Origin: Pomacea canaliculata
Lineage: Eukaryota > Mollusca > Gastropoda > Architaenioglossa > Ampullariidae
DNA: 64,000 bases
NCBI RefSeq assembly: GCF_003073045.1
Contig: NC_037593.1
Coordinates: 12,222,735 to 12,286,734 of the forward strand
Reading direction: 5' to 3'
Made by a program: the position numbers and the translations under genes. The notes below the pieces were generated by a model that was given only the letters and a program-made list of their open reading frames with translations, was not told the origin of the DNA and did no database searches. How positions within the stretch are numbered: the stretch's first letter is position 1; every line of letters begins with the position of its first letter. This document shows, one piece after another, positions 47,201 through 58,981 of the stretch.

Positions 47201-47828
47201 GCTGCCAAATTGTCCACAGGGACTGAAAACCAAGCAGGGCCTTGGACATGAAATAAGAATGATCCGTTATCCCAGGGGGAAAATATAAGAAGATCAAGGG
47301 CAAACTTACTGTCTCCGTATTTATGAAGGAGTCTTCAGAACCCATGGATTTTGGTTTATATTTAGGGTGTCGTTGCCACTGCTTTATAGCTACATCCCTA
47401 TGGTATTAACAACATGCGCGGATTCTGGAAACGGCTTTGCGGCTATGAAGTCAAGACGTTTGCCTTTGATTTACTCATTTATTGTACCGAAGCAACGACT
47501 TACCCTTGCTTCATAACGACTACTCATTTCTCTAGGCGTAAAACTGAAGGCAGCGATAAGTAGATGACTTTGGGTCCATAGCCGAGATTCCTGATAATGG
47601 ACACAGCTGGACGACTTCGGATCACGTGTCGCTGCTTACGTGGCACCACAGGAGTTTGGGTGGGGGGGATAATCTCTTTATGGGATCGCAACGGTCCTTT
47701 CAGGCTGAGAAAGGGAGAAAGCCGCATCAAAACATAAAGCCAGGTGTTCACTCACCTATCGTCACGACAAACGCCATCCACACGGCCCTGCTGACGGCGA
47801 CCATTGTTCTTGTCGCGCCGCGCCGCAT
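41279..47828 (-). CDS. G6: long-form cysteine-rich protein, A-B-C-A'-B'-C' with hydrophobic tail
   Basis: Seven coding exons on the minus strand: signal peptide 47828 (or 47804)-47756, A 46915-46724, B 45539-45312, C 44022-43819, A' 42751-42524, B' 42259-42014, C' 41562-41279. All introns are phase 1. From ATG 47804 (A at -3, G at +4) the protein is 476 residues with leader MVAVSRAVWMAFVVTI. ATG 47828 adds eight mostly basic or polar residues and gives 484. Counts are 6-7-8-6-7-8: B gains a Cys (PNARYC) and B' gains a Cys (STCYF) where relatives have none. The tail after SISGSSQ (AGMWGLAGLVTFLLG) is GPI-like. Introns here are the longest of the cluster (up to about 1.3 kb) and carry an AAAAG microsatellite. 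Closest to G5. Function unknown. Confidence 0.88.
44362..44450. repeat. AAAAG microsatellite in G6 intron
   Basis: Roughly 17 AAAAG-type units starting directly after AAATAAAG in the B-C intron of G6. It may have grown from the A-rich tail of a retroposed sequence. Confidence 0.93.
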
Positions 47829-50297
47829 GGCCCCCGTGTACGTGCTGCCACCTGAGAATAGAACACCAAGGGTCAACCAGGAACGGTCTTGGGGGTTGGG
47901 GCTGAAAATTCATCATGTCGGGATTGTCGAGCCTACACCGCGTTAAAATATCAACATTTGAAGCATTGGATCAGAATTGTACAAGTGAACATGTTTTGAA
48001 ATAACCAGTATGTGCACCAGTTGAAAGTAAAAAAAAAGAAAAAAAAAGAAAAGAAAAGTAGATGGTGTTGCGCTGTTGCTGATGACGCTATTTTTGTTTA
48101 TGATAATAAGGATAACAAAAACGATTTTATGATGTCCCTCTATCATTATTCTTTCAGTCTTACATTTAGATGGAGTCTGATGATGATGATGTGAAATGGT
48201 GAGCACAAATCAGGCCAACATCTTGTCGAACATACATGAAAATGTCCGAGGGTCCTGTTTATCTTCTGAAGCTTTCACTCATGGATAGGAAATGCGGACG
48301 TCCGTGCAATCCCACCACAAGGTGACCGACTGGGACTGGTTTCATATGCAATCTGCATCGTTTATTGTGGTCTGAATAGTCGACTTGTCACTTAAGAACG
48401 GGCGACTGAAGGCTCGTTTTAAAGACCTTACATCCACATAAGTTAACGGAGGTTTTTGGAAGTTTAACCGAAAAACTTGGGGTTAATACCAAGTCCTACT
48501 TAAAACTTCGCATGCAACCAACCCATGAACCTGACACATTAAGCATTGCCTTCTGGATTACAAAATATATGAAAATGTCTTGAATTGTTTAAAGGTAGCT
48601 TACGATACTTACTATCTCTTGGAGGTACCCGGTCCAATTTGAAGTTTCCGTATTTTGGGATTGATTTCTTGTATGCTTCCCTTTTGAAGAATAGTGATTG
48701 AAAGTAGGAAACTTCAGGTGAAAACACGCACTATTTTAAAGGACCATTATTTCCAAATGACATCTTCTCCAGCAGAATTATTTTTATTATTTCTTTGAAG
48801 AGTGCCTGCACAGACTCACGTCAACAACTTCCTGCGCGAAGTATATATTGTATACTATCAGCAGTGTCCGTTGATGTCTCTGGGAGAGATGTGCCACACC
48901 TGCGGGAGGCGTGTTGCCGGGGCCCAAGTGTGATCGAGACCCGCCAACGCCAATGCAACTGCGCGCTCAAACTGTAAAAGCAGCGGAACGACTAGCCAAT
49001 CACAGAGCGGCTACCAACAGACTAGCCAATCACAGATTGGTAACGAGTACTAGTTGAGCGGTTAAAAATGCAAAAACAAAACAACCAAACAAATAAAAAA
49101 CAAACAGAACAGCTGTAAATGACACGCTTCTCTGCCTCCTGCATCGATCGAAATCGACGTGTCGATGATTTTTTTTTAAATTAGGACACGATATTGCATA
49201 CCACACACACACACACTCTGTCTTCGCCAGTGGCAGATGTTTGATGATGTTGGCCTCTTCCTTGCCAACAAGCAGTTGTATACAGAGGGCATCACTGTCC
49301 CAAATTACATTTTTCAAGTACCTTGGACATACAAAGAATATTTTTATGTGTAATAGTTTCTGGCCACAGAGTGAGGCAGTGAACTGATTCCCAAGGTAAA
49401 ATCAGTTTGTGCACAATACCAGTCAGTAAAGCAGTCCATTTCATTATTCAAGGTACTTTTATATTAAAAAATAACTTTTCAGATGACTATCTTACAGTCA
49501 TAAAAGAGGACGAATATTGTTAATATATGTCAAATCTTGATATAACTGACGAGGAAAGCAGCATATGTCGAAGGAACAGAAAAGGAAGACATACAGGTAG
49601 GCACATCTTTACCTGCTTAGAATAGCATGGATTAAGAAGTCCATTCATAGGTTTTGTCATATATGAAGAACACCAAACAAAGTCAGTCCAGATTCCCATC
49701 ATCTTTGCTTTCCAAGATTGCCTCAGTATTGCTGATGGGGCATACTTATATCTGAATGAGTCCAACAATGAAGCAATTTTTGCGATACACAGTCATGTCA
49801 TTTGATTGAGGTGATTGTCTGTCGACCGATAACCTCCGCAATCACATGTCATCCTTGTTACAGCTCACTTGCGATTTCTGGGTGCAGTTAATCTTGATAT
49901 GATAAAGGTTACAGGTTATTCATTCTTTTATTCTTTACTATTTTACTAAATAAAAGAGGGACTTAATTTGCTTCAAATCTATTCACGTTAAGGACGCACT
50001 TAATAATGTTTGGTACGCTTGTTAATTTGGTTGGCAGTAAGTTTTGCATTTATGTATATATATGTATTAAGAAGTAAAAATTTTACTGTGCAAATCTTTA
50101 CCAAAATAGTTTCTGTACCTTGTCATAATTACTAATGAAGCATACAAAGATGTGAAAAGAACAGTTTATATTGTTCGTGTCATACATTCTAGCGTCGTTC
50201 GTTTAAACACTTTGACTTCACATCTCTAGAAAATATAGGTCATCATCCGGACACCCATATCCTGTATCATAATGTCATTTTCCTTTTTCATCGATAT
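47829..50297. other. Upstream region of G6, no gene recognised
   Basis: Contains two CCAAT-type sites (48,994-49,009 and 49,024-49,034) and a GATGATGATG run near 48,180. Otherwise it is AT-rich with only short frames lacking recognisable domains. No further module exon was found, so the array appears to end with G6 on this side. Confidence 0.5.
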
Positions 50298-50367
50298 ACA
50301 TATATAAGCTTGCTCAAATGAGACCCAGTCTCCATCACACCCACAAGCTTCTTCTCAGTTCACACAG
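50298..50367 (+). promoter_or_regulatory. Candidate TATA core promoter plus short first exon
   Basis: CATATATAAGCT (TATA at about 50,300) is followed about 30 bp on by a CT-rich possible start region, then by CACACAG/GTAAAT at 50,367/50,368, a plausible 5' splice site. This spacing fits a TATA promoter with a non-coding first exon of a plus-strand gene. The downstream coding exon could not be identified in the window. Confidence 0.3.
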
Positions 50368-53243
50368 GTAAATGTTTAGTGCTGACATCATGGACAAAAA
50401 TAACATCTCGATTCTGAAATATGTTAAGTCAAAATGACATTGAAATATCTAAAGTTTGTGGGTAAATTTATACAACAGCACTATATCAAGAACATTGCTT
50501 TACAGACATTATAACAAGAGCACTGGTACGGTAATGTAGCAACAACAATGATTAGAGACTCTGTAAATGAGCACTGATTGCAGATGTTTTATTAAGAGCA
50601 TTGATTATGGGTTTTCTTGATTACATTGATTACAGATTCTAAAGAACGAACAGTGATCACAAGTGCCATAGCAAGAAAATTGACAACAGAAGCTCTTTTA
50701 ATTGTTAAAGGCGTTATTTATTCATAGTAAGCCTCAGCTGCTTTGGTGTTCTAAACATTTTTTTTTTAGAATGTGGTTCTCTTTCCTTCTCTTTCTGTCT
50801 TTTTATTATTAATACTTTTCTTTCTTCCTGAAGAAACATCACAGAAAAGGGAGAAAGGGCAAGTGACTCTCAATCTTTACCAGTGTCTTTTTTTTTTTTT
50901 AACAAATTTTAACAACTGGAAGTTAGTCACTTAAAGAAAAAAGCGTCACTAAACTAGTTAAAGGGAGATAAGTGAGTTGAGTTTGAAACATGACATTAGT
51001 ATCGATTATTTTTCCTTGGTCTACGTCACTTCCAAGCCTCCTCGCCATGTTTACCGTTATAATGCAGGATGTGGGCAAATGAAGGACTTTCAGCCAGCAT
51101 TTTGTAAATTTCAAATTAGGCAGTGATAGTAGTTGTTTTAAAAAAAATCTTGAAGCACAACTACGGTGGGGTGTAGCCATTTTAAATTTAGCTGTCTGGG
51201 AATGCCTGCAGACCTCACAGGTGTCTCGTGCCATTCACAAACGTGACACGTGACCGTGACTAAACAATGATGGCTATCGAAGGGTGAAATGCTTCACGAA
51301 AGAGAACTCCTGGGTTCTAACCATGCAGTAGACAGGATCCATTAATCCCCAAACCCATTTTTTTCCTACATCCCGATATAACATGACTAGAAGTGACACG
51401 GCAGAAAACTTTCTTTCTTTGCAGTGACTAGGAGAGTGATCGAGTTGCCTAGTGATCGAAGTGGCTCTACATTTTTATTATCAAATATAATGCATACACA
51501 CGCACGCACACATAAACACTAAATGCGTGTTTGCTGTTCTAAGAAAGAGTTCTTCTGTTTAGTTCTTGCACTTCGTGATTCGCCCCTATCACAGCTACAA
51601 CCTCATTTCGTCTGCATCCTGGAAAACTACAGACCCCGGTCACGTGTCAGAAACCGAAACTAGGTCACAGCAATGTCGATCAAATATGACGTCAGACCAT
51701 TCCCGAGCCAATCGTGATGCGGGTGCGCAGTATCATCGCTGAGGTCACATGGGTGAGATGATGGGTAAAACACACTGTAGCATGCATACTGCGCAAGGAC
51801 GAGCGGAGAGCGTGACCACCGAGGGCACGAACTGTGTATATAATTTCTAAAACAGCTTGTGTACGCTGCCTGCATGGAGCAAATATAGCCTCACCTGCCG
51901 CATGGTGGTTTGTGAATACCCTCACGACAGGAAACTGGTCTCGTGACGATCTGTTTTCGTTTTCCTTGCATGACAGACGATTAGTCAAAAAGCCTTGCAT
52001 TCTTGTGTTTGATGGATCCTTATAGTTACAATTTTAGCCCGAGTGTTACGGTTGACAACACCGATCGTTTTTCTCATATACAGATACATGATTATGAAGC
52101 ATGATAGGAACTTCATACATGGTAATAGAGAAAATTGGACCACGGACCCACGTATTGTCGGTCGAGCTTTGTATACATGTACATTGAAGTGGAAAAAGAT
52201 TACATCACGTGTATGAAATGAATACTGCATAATGCATACAGGAGGAAAAGGGTGCGATGCACAGCACAGGAAAGTGCTTCTACCTTGTGATGATTTTGCA
52301 CAATGGTGGGAAAGAAGAATGATGGGCAAGGAAACTCGAGAATGTCAGTCTCGTGAACAGGTGTCACAACCAGAGAGAAGCAGATGTGTCTCAGGCCTTC
52401 AGATTCTCAGTACAGTGATGACAAAAGATCGAGTTCTTCTACCAGGCTGCCCCGTGGTTTTACAGCGCACAACGCAGCAGGTTTCTAGTCACGGATTCTG
52501 CATGAAAATACAAGTTCGTGGCTCAGGCTTTCACCTCGTACACGGTTAGCTGCCTTAATGGGGGAGATAGCGGGAGAGAACTCAAATGTAATACGAGTAG
52601 GCTTTTGCTAGAGAGGAAATGGCTTTATTTGGATTCCAGCACTTTTCAATCCCACACAATACCATACAGTTGGAGCGCAATCTCTCTGGTCTACTTTCCA
52701 GCCTTGTATGCTCAATATGTAGCTATGGTTGATCAGAAGATGTGTGTAGAACTGCCTCGGTCTGTAACATAATGGTGTTGGCACCATGAACAATCGCTAC
52801 CCTGACAGTGCTGCTCGTCGTTGTGAAAAGACAGCTGCGCTGACGTAAGCTTGTTCCGGAAATCCACCCGCTTTCTCTGGCAGATTCTTGATATTGCTGC
52901 ACTTTTCCCCCAGCTGCGCTTATATAAGAGGTTCTAATAGAAGAAATGAGATTTCCAATTATAGTTCACTAGGGTCCAAAAATGAGGAGTAAAGTAAATT
53001 CGAAAATTAATTTAACTTTGCAGATGATTTTAATAAAAATGTTATAAGTACATAGCCCAATGGGGTGACTCCGAATAACCCATAGAGTCTGTTTTCTTAC
53101 TTCAGAGGTACATATGGGTATGAGGCGTAGTGGAAACTTCTAGGCCCAGACCTCGGAAGATAGCAACAAACATTTGCATGCAATCGTTCAAGCAATCACC
53201 TGGAACCATATCGATAGCTCAATAAAAATGCCATCTTCTAAAC
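50368..53243. other. Non-coding region, no gene recognised
   Basis: Several open frames of 60-105 codons (for example 52,232-52,549 plus) have no domain, leader or splice partner I can support. TGACGTCA lies at 51,687-51,694 and TTATATAAGAG near 52,920. Confidence 0.45.
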
Positions 53244-53684
53244 CAGGGGTGGGCAAACTACGACCCGCGGAAGTCTTTGAATCGGCCCGTCTGCCAAAAT
53301 GAAGTCCACATGTTTTATATATTTTTATTCACCCTAGCTTAATTGGGTTAAAATTTTATTTGATCTAGTAGAACATCGTTAGAAATAGACAGTCCGTAAC
53401 ATTCTAACAAAAAGCACAAAGATAACAACACGGATGACATGTCTGATGATTAGAGACCATCGATGACGGCTGCCTTCAAAGGAAGGGCTGGCTTTAAAGT
53501 TTTATTGTGAGCGAATTCAAACAGCTTCACTTTACACAATAAAATTGGCAAGTGAACGCTATTATATACTCATTTGTTGTCCACTCCATTATCAGTAGGT
53601 TTGTTGTGTACTTACCTGGCCTTTTTTCTATTTTACTGGCCCGCCGCATAGCTTAGAATATTGAGACAAGCCCGCCCACCCCTG
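53244..53684. mobile_element. hAT-like non-autonomous element, about 440 bp
   Basis: Left end CAGGGGTGGGCAAACTACGA and right end ...GCCCGCCCACCCCTG give an inverted terminal repeat CAGGGGTGGGC. Further subterminal pairs such as CGGCCCG are present. This end type is common in hAT elements. An exact 8-bp target duplication is not visible, so the copy is probably older than the one at 28,574. No transposase coding sequence. Confidence 0.75.
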
Positions 53685-56569
53685 CTTTATTAAACTCCAA
53701 AGTCTGTTTGAGATATGTGAGAGCGCCAGTGCTGTTCGTCAGTTTGGACCAGCAGCCGACCAGTCGATGGTTTGGGCCGGTCAGGACATGCACGGTCACT
53801 CTGAGACCAGCAGGAACACACGTACTTCCCCATGGCGCCAGCCACTGCCACCCACGGCTGCGTCACTCGCATGAGGTCAGCGAGGTCAGCGGGAGTACGT
53901 GCCGACCTGCATCGTGTGCCAAGGTCAAGCACGTGCGTCAGACGGGTCACCCACAGCTCCACCATGCTGATGAAATGACGGGCCAGGGGAGCATCGGGGG
54001 GTCAATGAACTCTTAGTTTTTGGTGTAAACAAGTTGTTGTCACGATCGATCGTCTGACTGTGAGAGAGAAGAAGAGCGAAGGAGGAAGAGAGAGACATGT
54101 CTGAGTTTAGAGACGTTACACTACTTGATCGGTCAGTCGAGTGAGCGGGACTGGACTCTGTAGGAATGTCGCACGACAATGCAGTGCGTTCCTCCAGAAA
54201 TGATTCACCCGATCATATGATTGATCGAAAGTAATCCTCGCGCACGATGCAACAACAGTTGGCTTCCCGGCATCCTTTGGCTCTCTCCTCTGGCCACTCG
54301 CTTGCTTACACGCACTCAACGCACACTACAGATGAAAACGCCAGTTACGTGTTAGAATACTGCGGCAACCGTGTTCCGAAAACTACAAAGCTACTAGCTT
54401 TGAAAGGGGAAGCGCGAAGGGGAAAGAAGGGTGGTTTAACCGGATACAGGATGTGACTTTGTTCAGCTATTATTTATCGCATGACAGTTATAAATATCTC
54501 TCATGCACATGCCGGCAGTATATGTGGGCGAATATATGTAATTAACAAGTTCAATTTCTCTGTTGGTAAATATTGTACACTTTTAATCTGCTTCACCGAT
54601 TGTGCGCCAAGACACAACACGGGGCCAATAATAGTGTGTAGGTGGAGTATATCTAGTGCAGGTCTCGGCATACTAGATATAAAGTGTCACACCTGGCTGG
54701 CTGGCTGACGCAAGAACAAGAAAGTCGGTGACACCAGCTGGGGAACTGCGCATGGAGACATTCAAAAGAGCCAGAATAAATGTTTACATTAAATGTTATC
54801 GTCTTGATTTGTTTACATCTGGCAACGAGTTTGTTCAAACTGATGGACAGCATTTTAAAAGAGACAAGTGAAATAATTACAGACTTATCATTACATACCC
54901 TATCATCATCGACATCATTAATTAATATTATCAATAAATAGTTGTGACGAATATCTAGCTCCCCAACTACCGATACCCAACACCATTCCTGTCTAACCCA
55001 TGAATTACGTTGCACCGCTTTGAAGGTGACATAAGAGATATATCACTAGAAAGATATGTGAATATATAGTGTACCATGGCCATGTACAATGGCGGTAGCA
55101 TACGTTTCATTTTTTATTCCTAAGACTGGTCATATACATGTACACGGTTGTCGTGACCTAAATCGTCGCGGTTCAAATCTTCTTTAAACTCAAGGTCTTT
55201 AAACTTTAAGTGAACCTCAAACTGTTTAAGTGTCAGTGAGGGTGGCGTGGCAGCTTTACAGCTAAGCAATAAATTTTGAACTTTTGCACGATTTTAATTT
55301 CTACTTTAAGTTGTCAGAGCTTAAGCTCAAGTTCGTATTTCAATTCGCTCATGCAGCACCAGCCCAGGTGTTTCTGCGTACGTGGGAGAGACAAAGAAGT
55401 GCTGGCGAGATATGTGAGACGAGAAAGTATATAAACTCAAATAAAACAACGGAAATTCCTGCAGAAAACCCACTTCCGTCTTGTCCAAACACGCTAGTTC
55501 CACACACACTCGGGTAACCGCACAGCTATTTTTAGACCTTTTGTTATCGCGGACCAATCGCAAGCTCTGTCTATGCCACGGATCACATGCTGCTACACAA
55601 ATTTTCTTTCGTCAACAACCGCCGGAAAAAGAAACTCAACAGCCAATCAAATTTACGAACGCACCGCGTCCCCGATGTTGACACCGTTCGAGAAAGCAGA
55701 CGACAGCTCAACAGGCGGTTAGTGCGGAGTAACAATTCCTGAGAAAAATAACACGGTAGCGCCCTAGCATCAGCCAAAAGCTGATGTAACGGCCGTAGAG
55801 CGCACGACCCATTTCTCAGCTCTTGCACCAGACAGTGGGACGTGACCTGCGACAGGATCCAGGTTACTCGTAATTTCTTGATTTTCAAGCTCTTGCATCA
55901 CCAGCACGACATGCAGTCAGTTAATGTACAACTGATCAACTTTGCACGTTACTTAAAAATTCCATGAGAGATAAGGATGAATAAACTTTAACAGCTTTGT
56001 CTGATGTTAAAAAAAAAAAAAAGCTCTACATGCCAACATTCAAAAATGATGTGTACCCTAAACTGAATCAGGTTTGGGCAACCTAATGACAATTAGCTTC
56101 TTTGACTGATCCCCACCAAAACTACATGTCATGTACTTTACATGTGCATACATTTGCAAGTAAACAGACTATTAAAACATCACTGAAAAGCAGTATAGCT
56201 CAAGTTGTATATGCTAAAGTACAGCTATACCAATACACATTTCTCTCTATATATATATTTCACATGTAGCTATTCATCAAAGATCCAGTTGGATTCTTTA
56301 AAGTCATTGTCTGTAAATTAAAGGATTGATTTTTTGAGGGAGAGGATCAAGCTAATAGAAAGTGGAATGATCACTAATCATGCCCAATTTCCTGATTAAT
56401 AATAAATGTGTACAATGCAACTTTATAAATTCACAAGGGCAATTCCAGATAGTGCTAATACTAGCAATATAAATACATACGTATACATTTTGAAATGATT
56501 TTTCCCATACACAATATGTATTTGATTAATATAATATAGCACACAGTATCATGATCACAAAGGAGAATG
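53685..56569. other. Non-coding region, no gene recognised
   Basis: Mixed sequence with CCAAT boxes near 55,553 and 55,641 and GC-richer patches around 53,700-53,970. Nothing that can be supported as a gene. Confidence 0.45.
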
Positions 56570-57055
56570 CTCTCAGTAGGAGACAGGGACAGAATACAAA
56601 GGTGATGAGAAACAACTACAAAGACTTGAAATAAATGACAAACATAGAAGACACAAAGAAGAATCAGGGTACAAACAGTAAGGATGGAGAGTGTCATAAA
56701 TCTGCAGAAGAGGTGGAGCACGCGGTCCAATCAGTTTGTTATAATCACAACTATTGACAGCTATTTTGATTGGTGTAAGGAGTAATATGCTAATGGAACA
56801 GTTATGGTTTAAGTGCATGTTAAAAGGATTTGATGGTGGGTATAGATGGTGGATATGGAAGGGAAGAGAATCCCACTGTTTTGCAGTACAGTAACTAAAA
56901 CTCCAGTGACCATGGTTTATGTGGCTTTTCTGTTGACAGGGATAGAGAAATTCATCAGACAAAGAAGGGAGTAATCTGGCTAGGATGTAGGGGAAGAAAA
57001 GTTCATAGATATACTTGGGGCAGGAGCTCGAAAAGAAAACAAAGAATAAATACAC
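56570..57055 (-). mobile_element. LINE (non-LTR retrotransposon) reverse-transcriptase C-terminal remnant
   Basis: A minus-strand frame of 160 codons contains a segment ending GHWSFSYCTAKQWDSLPFHI, then H-L-Y-P...F-N-M-H-L-N. This matches the usual end of LINE ORF2 proteins (R-S-F...A..W-N-S-L-P..I....S...F-K..L-K). The upstream reverse transcriptase core is not present, so this is a 5'-truncated copy. The clade cannot be named from this tail. Confidence 0.55.
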
Positions 57056-58981
57056 AATTTTCTTGCAATGTATATAGGTGCGTTGGCTAAGCTGTCTTCA
57101 ACAACGGAAACAAATATAGAAATTTCTAAACCTATCAACTAAGAATTATTAACACACATTTCTTACATATAAACTGGAGGCAAAAATAGGTATGTGGATT
57201 TGTGTGTATGCACTTGATTGATTGCATCTTCTGTACATGTGAGAAGACAATGATCGACATTCTAACTATAAAACATTCTAATGATAAAGCATGTCAGAAA
57301 GGAGTATAATTAATATACACTGCATGAAAATGAACAAAACACAGATGGGAATTAATTAAGGCACTAATAATTGACTAATTTGTAAAGTATACATCGATGT
57401 GTTACAAGAAAAAGCAAAACAGATCGAGCAGGCTGCTATAAACTTTTCTATATTTCCTTGTCCATCAAGACCATCGTACATGCACGAACTAATACCTATA
57501 TATATGTTCATGGTACATGCGGGGCAAAACCACAAAACCTGTAAAGCTGTCATTAAAAACTCACAAAGCAAAATTAAAATAGTGCACAAAAATTGAAAAG
57601 AAGCCCGTATTTAATAGGGGTATATAACTGGATGAGCATAATGTCCAAAATCTGCAGTAAACTTTTAGAAATGGCGTTAATAATGCATGTGCTGAGTGCT
57701 TAAAGTGTATAAAGAAATCGGTCATCGTATGCAAATGACAGTCCGAATTTTAAAAGTTTCCAAAACCTTCAGGGAAGAAGTGTCGACTCAGATGCATGAA
57801 CATATATATATATTGCATTTATCTTGCAAGAATATGTGCCTTTGACAGAAGTCTGTGGAATTTTCTACGTCACTTCAACTGCATGTACCGATAAATTGAA
57901 CGAAGGTTACGTGTCCATATACGGTTGAGGTCATGACGTCAATGCAACATGATTAAACAAACCAATCAGAAGCTACCACCTCGGGAATTTTACACTCACG
58001 CAAGGAAATATAGATCCATTTTATGGCATTTATATCATGCAAAGTTGATGATTTACGAAGCAAAATTTAAACAAGAACCGTTAATTTGTTACGTTTTCAT
58101 TTAATTTAAAGATATTTTACTGATAAAGAATTGTATTTCAGATTGTCAAATGTCTTCTGTACCCACGTGCGGAGGTGTACAGCAAGTTTTGTGACGCGGC
58201 TGGAAAAGCGCACTTACACGAAATCACCACACAATGGCGTCTGCTAGTTCGTGTTGCGGGAAGCAGTAACTTAGAAGGGCTTTCGTTTTAGCCCTTCCCA
58301 GGTTCAGAAGTGAACAGGTTTGCTGCATCTCGACGTTGGATAACATCTCGCAACAATAGCAGTAAGATTTTCATCTAGGATCATTGCCTAACTGATACGG
58401 AATTCAGGTGACCTACCATTGAGGCCGGCTGTTGGACCGTTTGGCACAAGTCAGAAGTTGAGTTTCATCACTTGATGAAATTTCGACTTAGCAGCCTGTC
58501 TTGCTTAAACCTGGGAAAGGGGGACCAACAGTTTACATGATCAGTCTACATGATCATATGCCATCGCAAATTTCAACCTTGAAACTCTTTGAAAGTCGAA
58601 CACAGTCGTGGATCGAATCTGCGTCATTCCATCAGCTGAGTTGAAGTAGGATAGTTCTCGGTACAAAGGTGATTCATCATGAGGCAAGATCGACTGTGCT
58701 AGATCTTGTGTAAAGGTTGGTTGACAATCGTGCAATATCAGATCTACGTAGACAAATTTTGTATATTTGTGCAATAATGGCTGATTTACGCATTCCACTT
58801 CCCCCTTGTCCCAGTGACAGTTGATGTGTTTGTGAAGTGCGATTATTCTTCTCTGATCGGCGCGGTAACTTGCTCAGACAAAGAACAAAGAAGTGGTGCT
58901 GCCAACAAAGGGTTTACCTGTACTTCATCATCTCACCTGGTCTGTGATAGAATTTCTCACTCACTGTCTTTGACAGCTTTA
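57056..58981. other. Upstream region of the Tribbles gene
   Basis: AT-rich at first. From about 58,150 to 58,330 it is GC-richer, and a mini-frame of 11 codons starts at ATG 58,233. TGACGTCA lies at 57,934-57,941 beside a CCAATCAG near 57,960. The 5' UTR and promoter of the Tribbles gene are probably here; a separate upstream exon cannot be excluded. Confidence 0.45.

Noticed and set aside
47829-58000. Search for a seventh array member between G6 and the Tribbles gene
   Set aside because: No exon with the CC...CxC pattern and flanking phase-1 splice sites was found.
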